Shown: piece by piece, positions 1 through 10,200 of the stretch | Numbering within the stretch: the first letter of the stretch is position 1 | Layout: each line of letters starts with the position of its first letter | NCBI RefSeq assembly: GCF_019097595.1 | Contig: NC_080726.1 | Span: 10,328,205 to 10,392,204 of the forward strand | DNA from: Hemibagrus wyckioides | Lineage: Eukaryota; Chordata; Actinopteri; Siluriformes; Bagridae | Reading direction: 5' to 3' | Length of the DNA: 64,000 nt | The notes under the pieces: generated by a model | The model's database searches: none | What the model saw: only the letters and a program-made list of their open reading frames with translations | What the model was told of the DNA's origin: nothing | Program-made: the position numbers and the translations under genes

Positions 1-23
1 TGTATTTTTAACATCTTTGCATA

Positions 24-161
24 ATATCAGAAAAGAGGACTATGTAGCATTCATCCATTCATTCATTCATCCATTCATTCGTTAATAACTTTATCCTGGT
101 CAGTGAAGCCTAGTTCACAGTCCTAGTTCATTTACATAAGACAGCAGTCATGTGCAGAGGA

Positions 162-214
<53 letters not shown>

Positions 215-1081
215 ACACACACACACACCAAACTACATTTACATGTACCATTTCTAACTCAAATAATTAAATCAGCTGTGCAATTCCACTATAATTAATA
301 TTAGATATTAGATAATATACTTTAAATGATATATAGTTTATCTTTCCTGTTTTAGACACTCCTCCTTTTTGTGTCTACACCTTCTACATTTATCAGAAAA
401 GAGAACGAAGCAGAATTCATTCATTCATTCATTCATTCATTCATTCATTAATACCTTTGTTTATCCTGGTCAGTGAATCTGGAGTGAACTAGGTTCACAG
501 TCCTAGTTCATTTACATAAGACAGCAGTCATGTGCAGAGGATTCTCTCTCTCTCTCTCTCTGTCACACACACACACACACACCAAACTACATTTACATGT
601 ACCATTTCTAATTCAAATCATTAAATCAAAGTAAAAAAAGAGTCAAAAGTCATAGAAGCTTTATTGTCACTTCAACCATATATAGCTGATGCAGTACACA
701 GTGAAGTGAAACAACGTTCCTCCTAGACCAGAGGTGCTACACATAACACCGACAAAGTACAGTGACACAGACAAACATAGAGCTAAACACAGAGATAAAA
801 AACTAAACTATACTTAAGGTGCAATAAAAACTAAACTATACTTAGCTGTGGAGTTCCACTATAATTAATATTAGACATTATATAATGTATTTTAAATAAT
901 ATATAGTTTATCTTCTCTAATTTAGACACTCCTCCATGTTTATGTCTTTACTCCTACATTTATCAGAAAAGAGGACTAAGCAGCATTCATTCATTCATTT
1001 ATTCATTCATTCATTAATAACTTTATCCTAGCCTAGCTCAGTCCTAGTTCATTTACTTAGTTCAGCGGTCAAGCACAGAGG

Positions 1082-1125
<44 letters not shown>

Positions 1126-1372
1126 TCTCTCTCTCCCACACACACAATTATGCTACAACTTTAGTACAGTCATCTATAAAAGCATTGACATCAAGGTCCA
1201 TTTACTAAGATAAGTACCATTTACGTGCACTATTTATAATTCATATCATTAAATCAGCTGTGGAGTTCCACTATAACTAATATTAGATATTATATACTTT
1301 AAATAATATATATTTTATCGTCTCTCTTTTAGGTTCTTGTGTCAACACTTCTCCACATTCAGCATAGATATA
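24..1372. repeat. Three diverged tandem copies of a ~365-bp unit
   Basis: Three head-to-tail copies are visible at about 24-388, 389-960 and 961-1372. Each has the same order of landmarks: a TCAGAAAAGAG start, a (TTCA)n block, a 'tttatcctggtcagtga'-like stretch, a (CT)n run, a short (CA)n run in the first two copies, then a TCCACTATAA-type AT-rich half ending in 'tttagacactcctcc' or a variant. The middle copy is longer because about 216 bp (629-844) interrupts it. The (CT)n and (TTCA)n blocks differ in length between copies. No coding potential is seen. It lies downstream of the potassium channel gene. Confidence 0.75.
629..844. mobile_element. Insertion of an interspersed repeat into the middle tandem copy
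   Basis: This ~216-bp block is absent from the same point in the flanking copies: 'ttaaatca' runs straight into 'gctgtg' in the first copy. It contains 'tttattgtcacttcaaccat', a start typical of short interspersed elements found in many fish genomes, followed by several A-rich near-repeats ('aaactatactta'). No clear target-site duplication is seen. The class is not assigned. Confidence 0.5.
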
Positions 1373-1638
1373 ATTAGGACTGAATGAACAAGATTAAACT
1401 GTTTGAACTTTATGTTATGGCCATGTCACTGCTGGTTAGAAAGCGGTTCATGCAGAAATGCAAAACAGACCGCTGAGCCAAATTATCTGTCCAATATACT
1501 ATCTACAAGACACTGGAAAAGATGAAACAAAAACTATAACAGTCCTCTTCAATCAGAACTATGAGCCCTGATGATTTTGCCATATGCTTCATGGCATTTT
1601 GTCATAGTTGAATGTCCTCTAATTGGAGAAGTAGCTGA

Positions 1639-3942
1639 TTAGCTACTACGGCTTGTCTCTTGCAGGTAGTTATTTAACATGGCTATCCCTCCCATCACCT
1701 CAGGTAGACTTTTATGTTGACAGCGTTGACAGCCACTGGTCACATGATGTGAATTTTCTGTAACATGATCCATTGACACCTTGTGCTGCCAGATAACATT
1801 TTTTTCTGTGACTTGCACCTCACTTTGGCACACAGTCTGTAATGCAGAACCAGCACATCTGCATTTCTCTGTGCTGCGCTTTACCACATGGCAGCTCCAG
1901 TGTTGGCTGAAACAGCCGGCAGCGATTGGAAGCTGTCGAGGATAAGATTCTTCAACTTTAGGACACATGAAGCAAGTGCAGCAGAGCTGAACAGGCTGGT
2001 GTTTCTTAGAACTAGTCCCTGAACAGCAATTCAAACACAGCACCTTGCCCAAGATCCAGTTCAACATTGCTTTGATCATGATAGCAATGAGGTTAAAGAG
2101 AGAATAGGTACAGCAGACACCAAGAAAGATTACTAAGATGTTGGCAATCTGGTAAAAACAGTTTGCTTCATAGTGCTCTCGTTGTCCGCTCACCATATCC
2201 CCGAAGCCCGTAGTGGTGAAGGTCACAAAGCAGAAATACATCGATTCCAGGTAGCTCCAACCTTCTACAGCAGAGTAGAATCCTGATGCAGCAAATGCTA
2301 CCAGAAACCAAACTGCCACCAAAATTAGTGCTACAATGTAAACAGAAGGCTTCCAACCCCCCTGCCCACTTGCTGTGCCACTAGGTTGCGTGGTGTGATG
2401 AGAAGATCCAGCTCTCTGCCTACTGTGCCACAATTTGCGCTCATGGCATCTACTCAGCACATATGCTATAAGAGTGACGACACGTTCCAGAAAGAGGTTG
2501 AACAAGAGGATGGCTGCTGCACATCCTATCAGCCCATATAAAATGAGGAAGATCTTCCCAAAAGTGGTGGAAGGTGCAGCCATTCCATATCCTAAAAACA
2601 TAATCAAGTAATCGATAATCAATAATCAGAAATCTGAACAAATGAATCTTTTGATTTATATGTTACTTTCTGGTGGTGCAGAAGGGATTTTCCCACAAAA
2701 TATCAAGCATAAGAAGCATTACAGTACTAACATATTCCTATAAATAATGATTAAGTGTTGAAGCAGAGCATTTACACTAGGTCCATTCTTGCACACACAT
2801 TCACATCTAGGGGCAATCTCACCTAGCCAATCCACCTACATGCATGTTTTACGATTAAACAAAGAAAACTTGTGAATTTCTATACAGACAGTGACCTGAT
2901 CAACCACACCCACACAAAATTTTTTAAAAAGTTCATTTTGTCCCTTTGGGTAAAGGTTTAGAGATTGTATGCAACTGTATAACAAATTGTTTCCCTTACA
3001 GAAAGGATCAGCTGTGAAGTTCACTGTAAACAACACATAACCTTTCTTAATCCGTAGTAGAAAGATTATTTACCTACAGCACATAAACTGTCTTTAAACA
3101 AGGAATCTTATAGCCCTGGTTCACAGCCTTAGCAACAAGATGAAGGGCAAATAAAACTGGAATTATATGAAAGAAATCAATATGAAGCAGTGTAACCAAA
3201 AAGCACTGCTTTAATAGCCTATCATGTCATAAATCTTGACTTGAGGAACTATTATATATTTGGCAAACTCTATTATAGTACAGGAGGGTGATTAAATGAA
3301 TTAAACACTATTAAAGACATCTCAAAACAGTCAGTTTAGTTTAAATATGTATAATCATAATACTTATACATAATTTATTCACACAAATGTTTTGCTCAGT
3401 AAACATTTTGTAATAATATTTTTATATAATTTTAAAAGTGTAATTATAGTAATGACATTTGTTGGGACTAAGACATTTGTAGGGACTATTAAAAAAAGAG
3501 ATAATTTCATAGGACGTTGCTTTGTTTTCATAGGCTCCAATAAATTATATGAATGAATATGTACAATGTACTATTACTTACCGATGGTGGATATAACAGT
3601 TGCCACAAAGCACAAGGCTCCAGGAAAGTTCCAGAAAGTTCTCTCACCTTGCACCCAAACCCCAGCATTATTAGCCTCCTCATAGTCCTTCAGCAGCACA
3701 CGTAGGTCCTGCAGACTCACGCTGTGCTCCTGCGCAAAGTCATCTATTTTCTTTTCCCATATCTTGTGTGCTACAATCTCCGATGGTCTCTCCAAGGCCG
3801 AGAAGACAGCAGCCCCAAAGAACATGTACAGGACTAGGACTGATCCCAGTAACACTATACAAGCAATGTCTATATTAACCCAAGGCCACCCACAACAACA
3901 GGGGCTGCTGTCCCTGCTGAACTTTGGTGTGTGCACAATCAT
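1639..3942 (-). CDS. kcnk13-like: Two-pore-domain K+ channel of the THIK subfamily (KCNK12/KCNK13-like)
   Basis: Two coding exons, 3582-3942 and 1639-2591, join in frame across a GTAAGT donor and a TTTTAG acceptor to give 437 aa. The first in-frame ATG is at 3942; a TAA lies 7 codons upstream. Seen: TM1 at about residues 24-48, pore loop 1 with TIGYG at 119-123, a WKPSVY motif before TM3, pore loop 2 with TTGFGD at 247-252, TM4 with GVCCTYSLFN, and a C-terminus MLNNYLQETS that resembles the conserved MNNRLAETS end of THIK proteins. An intron splitting the first filter Gly codon is typical of K2P genes. The protein should form dimeric background K+ channels in the plasma membrane. Length (408 and 430 aa in the human members, as recalled) fits. 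I cannot decide between the kcnk12 and kcnk13 groups; the Cys-rich N-terminus leans to kcnk12. Confidence 0.9.
2780..2860. repeat. Tail fragment of a fish interspersed repeat inside the kcnk intron
   Basis: The stretch with 'cacattcacatctaggggca' and 'agccaatccacctacatgca' is the end segment of a repeat that recurs at about 17815-18010, 20640-20850, 29540-29720 and 61325-61570 in this window, in both orientations. The rest of the ~1-kb kcnk intron (2592-3581) shows nothing I recognise. Confidence 0.5.
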
Positions 3943-4539
3943 TGCACAATTATAGCTCAATTACTGATTACAAGATGAAAGATCAAAAGCTGTGGAAATG
4001 ATATTTCATTTCCTGGACCTCCCTCAGTTCTAAAGTCAAATCATGGCTCTGTATTTGTCATTACTTGTTAGAAATATAGTGTGAATAACAGAAAGTCACA
4101 AAGCTACTACTCAGATGCAGCTGTGCAACACTTGCTACAGTGCTTATGTACATAAATGACGTTTATTAGTCTTACCACCCCATAATTAACCTCAGCTATC
4201 CATGGTTTATGAGGTTTATTTTACAGTTATATTGCAGGTTACAATATTATGCTGAGGTCTGCTCAACCAAGGCTAGTACATGAGTTTTGTGAAGGTGTTT
4301 CTCTGCCCAACATTAACTATTTTTGAGTTAGAGATCATCTTAGAGATCACAAAAACATCACAACCATTCACAAATACTTGCTTACAATGAACAAATGTAT
4401 TGTCGCAAGCATTGCCACAAATTGGTTAGGCCTGGGTTAGGGTTGACATCTTTCAACAGACTGACTGCATTTACCACAGTGTAACTCTCTCCTTACTAGA
4501 TATGTAGTAAAAATAGAGGTATCAATGTATATTATTCAC

Positions 4540-5193
4540 AGAATAATACCTGCCTAATCTTGTGTAGACCACCTGCCTAATATTTTGTTGGTCTCCCTTT
4601 TGCTGCTAAAACAGCACTGACCCGTCAAGGCATGGACTCCACTAGATCCCTGAAGGTGTACTGTGGTTTCTTGCACCAAGATGTTAGCAGCAGATCCTGT
4701 ACGTCCTGTAAGTTGCGAGGTGGGGCCTCCATGGATTGGACTTGTTTGTCCAGCACATCCCATGGATGTTTGATTGGATTGAGATCTGGGGAATTTGGAG
4801 GCTAAGTCAACACCTCAATATCGTTGTTGTGCTCATCAAACCATTCCTGAACCATTTTTGCTTTGTGGCACGGAGCATTATCCTGTTGAAAGAGGTCACA
4901 GCCATCAGGAAATACTGTTTCCATGAAAGGATGTACATGGTCTGTAACAATGCTTAGGTAGGTGGTACGTGTCCAGGTAACATCCTCATGGACGGCAGGA
5001 GCCAAGGTTTCCCAGCAGAACATTGCGCAAAGCATGACACTGCGTCTTCTGGCTTGCATCTTTCCATAGTGCATCTTGGTGCCATGCGTTTCCCAGGTAA
5101 GCGACACAAACGCACCCAGCCATCCTTGTGATGTAAAAGAAAATCAGTGTTCTTCAGTTCACCTGTCAGTGGTCATAATGTTATGCCTGATCA

Positions 5194-5195
<2 letters not shown>
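4540..5195 (-). mobile_element. Internally deleted Tc1-like transposon with transposase C-terminal half
   Basis: Read on the minus strand, 4802-5107 encodes a Tc1-family catalytic segment with the LFQQDNAPCHKAKMVQEW block. It is followed by a TAG stop and then, in the same frame, PPNSPDLNPI, the DD34E signature region. The right end 'ggtcataatgttatgcctga' is the typical terminal sequence of this family. The N-terminal DNA-binding half is missing: sequence passes directly from the middle of the catalytic domain to the terminal repeat. The in-frame stop and the deletion make this a dead copy. Left end is decayed. Confidence 0.85.

Positions 5196-5250
<55 letters not shown>
5194..5250. repeat. 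(GT)n(TA)n compound microsatellite
   Basis: A short (GT) run passes into about 20 TA units directly beside the right end of the Tc1 relic. Apparent ORFs reading YIYIYI or VCVCV here are products of the repeat. Confidence 0.9.
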
Positions 5251-5253
<3 letters not shown>

Positions 5254-5277
5254 AACATATTACAAATGACGCATGTG

Positions 5278-5805
5278 TATACAACTCTGGAAAAAAAAAT
5301 AAGAGACCACTGCAAAATAATCAGTTTCTTATGTTTTTTTCTTACAGGTACATGTATTGGTGCAATGAACAGTTTTGTTTAATTTTTTGTGAACTGCTGA
5401 TAATATTTCTCCTAAATTCCAAATATAACTATTGTTATTTAGAGTGTATATTTAAAGGAAATGACAACACATCAAAATAACCCAAGATCATGCAGTATTT
5501 GCAGAGCTTTAATAACTCAAATAAAACAAAATGCAAATAATTTGTAAACAAATTGTGTTAATGCCTTGGCTAAATAACATTAAGAAATCAGTATTTGGTG
5601 GAATAACCCTGATTTGCATGCGTTTTGGCTCCATGCTCTCCACCAGTTTTTCACATTGCTGTTGGGAAACTTTATACCACTCTTTTTGCAAAAAAGCAAA
5701 CAGCTCAGCTTTACTTGATGGTATGTGACCATCCATCTTCCTCTTGATGACATTCCAGAGGTTTTCAGTAAGGGTTCAAATCTGGAGATTGGGTATTTCT
5801 TCATT
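5278..5805 (-). mobile_element. Second, different Tc1-like transposon relic (3' part)
   Basis: The segment opens with the terminal-type sequence 'aaaaataagagaccactgca'. On the minus strand it carries the C-terminal end of a Tc1 transposase (MDGHIPSSKAELFAFLQKEW, then QQQCEKLVESM) split over two frames at 5509-5736 and 5580-5804. The copy is truncated at about 5800 within the 'ctggagattggg' region, so the catalytic and DNA-binding parts are absent. It is a different family from the copy at 4540-5195. Confidence 0.8.
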
Positions 5806-5835
5806 TATGGAATGTGTTGTTGCAATTCGTTAGCA

Positions 5836-6036
5836 CATGACGTCCCCGAACTACATTACCCATGATGCATCAGCTCTTCATGAAACGAGAGTGCGACAAC
5901 ATTGTATCAGCTCGAGGAACTTCTGTTCTGTCATTTGGCTTTTAGGATCGGATCTTAGGTTTTAATAACACAAAACATTTATTTATTAATTGAACGTGTC
6001 AAATCGCCGAGGAGTTTTAGGGTTCAAAAGTTTGAG
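5836..6036 (+). promoter_or_regulatory. Candidate slc37a4 promoter and untranslated first exon
   Basis: A ZNF143/SBF-type site (ACTACATTACCCATGATGC, 5850-5868) follows a CRE-like TGACGTCC (5838-5845). The surrounding sequence is richer in CpG than its neighbours. A plausible donor GAG|GTAATT sits at 6036/6037, and an acceptor (TTTTGCTAG, ending 7220) precedes the slc37a4 ATG by 42 nt, so a noncoding first exon spliced to the first coding exon would fit. The transcript start itself is inferred. The stretch 6040-7220 would then be intron and shows no gene. Confidence 0.45.
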
Positions 6037-7262
6037 GTAATTTTTTCTTCCCGGAAGTACTCGACTACTAAACTATTAGGAGTCACATCTTGTTGTCAGC
6101 GTTTTTTTTTTGTTTTGTTTTGTTTTACATAATACATTCATAATGTAATTTAAATGTCATAATTAATCAGGTGCAATCATCGGTTGTTGCTTACAGGCTT
6201 TTGCATAATTGGAGTTGTGATTTATTTTTGTGTTGCCACGTATGCTGCAGTTTTGTTTTCCTGTTCTACCTGTACAGAACACCATTGTTGTTTTTTTTCT
6301 ATAATAAAATGGAGATCTCTGTGGCTTTTGATTCTTCTCAAACCTCATGCATTTCAGATTAGTGGTTGATTTAATTAAGAAAGTAAGAACATTCATGATA
6401 GGAAGTCTTCAAATAGATAATCTTTAGACATTGTCTTATTTTATGCACAATCACAGTCTCCCTAATACATTTATCACGTTTCCCTTCTACTACCATTTAA
6501 AGGTAAAATCCACTCTGAACAACTTGCATATTAATGTAATTTAATGTAATTACCCTGCTGAAGAATTCAAAACCTACTAAATTTCTTATAATTTCCCAGC
6601 CTTTTATGGCATGTCTCAGTTGCATCATATAGTGCGAGTGCATTTTGCATTTGATCGTGAGTGAGTGTGTACATGATATCATCAGTAAAACAGATATCAT
6701 CAGTAAAACAGCAAGCTGACAAGATTAGCTACAGCCTTAAAACATTCGATTACTGTAGGACAAACTGTGACCTTTAAAGCCGACCAATTACCTGAATTGG
6801 TGGTCTATTCATGCCCCAGAGATCAGGCCTATCCCATAACAAAGCTGGACCCCAAAGTAAATCATTAAGCTCCTGAGTTGTAGCTTATCGTTAATAACAT
6901 TCCATGTTGAACTTTAGGCCCGCACCGAAATCGGACAGCATTTCAGTGCACGAGGTGTAGAGCTAGGAAGAGGCGAGAGTGTGTAGGAGACAGCACATTC
7001 ATGATACATTCATTTTACATCTGATGTGAATAAGGCTTTATTCCAGCATACGACTGTCCCCTGAGTGAGACAGGACACCTCCAGGTTGACCATTAACCTC
7101 TTTATTGATTACAACCTGTTCTCTTCATCATTCCAGTTCTGCAGTGCTCGGTGGATCCTGATGCAAAGTTCATCTCCGTGTGCTGAACGAGTTGAACTCT
7201 TAACATCTGTATTTTGCTAGAAACAGTCCTGAAGACTCATTATTGCTGGATTTAAAAACACT

Positions 7263-10200
7263 ATGGCAAAGTCTGGATATGGCTACTACCGGACTACTAT
7301 TTTCCTTGCCATGTTTGTGGGCTATACACTGTATTGCTTCAACAGGAAGACCTTCTCCTTTGTAATGCCTTCTGTAATGCAAGAGATCAAGTTGGAAAAA
7401 GATGACTTGGGTAGGAGCACATAATTTTATTGAACTATTTATTCTTATACTAATCTTGTATGCATCTTAAAGTTCTCAGATTTGTATATCCACAGTTACT
7501 ATTAACCTTTACCTAATAAGCCTGTAGTAAGTTAAGAGCACTAACACAATCAATCTCAGACCTTTGGCTTTGTTGTAGTTGTGCATGTTGCGTGTCCGGC
7601 ACTTCTAATTGTCTTAAAACAAAAGCTGACATCAGTTAAGCCAACGTGAAATGAGAGATGAGATCGTTTTCTCATATCCTGTCTCACACATTTCAGACAC
7701 TCATTCTGAAATATAATGACTCTCCACACCATCATAAAGAATTCTTGTTTTATCTTTCCATGTCGCAGGTCTTATCACCAGCAGCCAGTCTCTGGCCTAT
7801 GCTATCAGCAAGTTCATTAGTGGGGTGCTCTCCGATCAGATAAGTGCACGATGGCTTTTCTCCATTGGCCTTTTCATGGTGGGTGGCATCAATGTTCTGT
7901 TCTCACAGTCCTCCACTGTGGCCATGTTCTCTGGGCTCTGGTTCCTGAATGGACTTGGCCAGGGATTTGGATGGCCGGCATGTGGAAAAGTGCTTCGCAA
8001 GGTATGGATTTTATGAAGCCATGGATTTATTGAATAAAGTCGAATCACTTATAAACTGCCAAAACAGTGTTGTGGCTGCTTCAGGATCTTAGAAAGTATG
8101 AAAATTTTATATAGGTACTTAGCTGACCATGTATTAGATGCAACTTATTCACTTTATCATTTAAACCTACCATAAGGAGGAACAGCAGTAGGAATTTTGG
8201 GCCCCCTCACAGGTCAAAGCATTCGGCTTTGTGCCTTAGACAACTTTTTGCTCTTGATGAGAATTTTCATCCCATAGATTTCCATTGGAACCCTGTCTAC
8301 TCTTGACTCTTTGGGCTATCCACCCCTACACATACACATTCATGAGATCATGCATATAGTTATACAAACTAAATATAGTCCATCTGTTGTTATATACAGG
8401 TACGTAACACATACAAATATATTATTCTGAGAGAATAGACAATGTGTTCTAAACGCATACAAATAGAGATATGAATAGACAGTGCACTATTTTTATTGTC
8501 TATCATCATAATTAGTTGGATCCAGTAGCTGGACCTAAACACTTCCTTAGTGATGAATATTCTGGCCTGGAATGCTTTTATCTAGAGAGTGGCTGTTTGT
8601 GCCTTGTGCCTTTTTTATTGTTATGGAATCATTATTAAAAGAAAATCTTAAACATACAGGCATTATATCACCCAAGCCCCAATAAAATCCGAGGATTGTG
8701 TCAGGAAGACCATCCTGTATGAAACCTGTGGCAAATCATATATGCGGTTTAGATGGTCTGCTTTTTCCAAGCCTGAACAGGGAGCAGGCAAAGGACAACA
8801 ATAACATTATTAAAAAAATGAGGTTTAAAGTATCATATTTTTTTTACTAGCAGCATCATTAAACGTACAGGTTTCAATCCAGACACAGAGGTTTGGAGCA
8901 TTGTACAGATGTAGATAGAGGCACTGCATTACACCGTTACTATACACTGCTTGTTAGTCCTCAATCTACTCTATCCATAAATGGAACATGTCTACCACTG
9001 CTCAGATATAATTTATGTGGTGACCGTTTTTAGCACAGCAGGGACACGTGTTGTCTATAGCAACAAATGGTTAACCGTTAGTAACAGTATACTGTACATA
9101 CAAAATGCATGGTAGATAAAAACTGATCTAATTTCCAGTGAGTATAAAGTAAGTGTAAGGTTTACATAAAAATCTGGAGCTTTAGCAAATATGTGGTATT
9201 CTGAATGAGTTACTTGTTCACTGTACCAAAAGCTATGGGGCTGCTGACAACCATTCATGAGTATGAATTACTGAAATTTACCAGTTTGACTCTGTATTCA
9301 TCTTTTCAGTGGTTTGAGCCATCTCAGTTTGGGACGTGGTGGGCAGTGCTGTCTTCCAGCATGAACCTAGCTGGTGGACTGGGACCAATCATTGCCACAC
9401 TTCTGGCTGAAAGCTACAGCTGGAGGTCTACTCTATCCATCTCAGGCCTGAATTGTATGGTCATGTCAGTGGTCTGTCTGCTGGTGATCCAGAATGAGCC
9501 TAAAGATGTTGGACTGCCCAGTATAGAGGCTAACGCAAAGAAAGGCAAAGCAGGTTTGAGCATGTTTGTTGGTTCATATAACATACATGAACAATCTGTG
9601 TTACCATGCTGTTGTTGCATTAAGCAGTGTTCCAGTTTAGCTTGTGTAGGGCTTTTCTTATCTTTATAAGCTTTAAGCAGAAATCAGTTGATAAGAGCAG
9701 TGTGCCACCAGAACATGACCATATCCTGATACTGGATATATTTACAATGTGAATTAAGACTAAGAAATAATATGAAGGTCTGCTTCAGGTAGAAATGACT
9801 GAAAGATTTTATAGGCAGTCTATTTTCTTCTTATTTGTTTTCCATGAGAAAAATGCCTGCTCTTGCACAGTCGAGTAATGGACTCTGTACCAGTGTGTCC
9901 CTCATGTGAGGTAAACATGGACAGAACGGATCAGAGTTAGGTTATTGAAGGTCACAGTAAAATATGCTCACTCACAGAAGCTCTATTAAAGCAGATCTTT
10001 GTTTTGGTCAGCATTTAGGAATTTTAATTTAAAGCTCGCTTGGTTACTCCTCGATGTTATCAGCTTACTGTTAAAGCAAAAACTGTTTCTGAGAATCAGT
10101 TCAGTCACATGCAGACTTTGGTTAAAAATCACTTCTTAGCTTAGACCGAATACATCCACTGGAATAACACATCTGTAGCATATTTACTACAAGCAAAATT

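Noticed and set aside
24..1372. CRISPR-like or other spaced repeat array
   Set aside because: The units are about 365 bp, diverged and contain microsatellites; the genome is eukaryotic.
3943..3960. Extended N-terminus of the K+ channel starting at a TTG
   Set aside because: The codon is not ATG and a stop lies immediately before it; the ATG at 3942 is the natural start.
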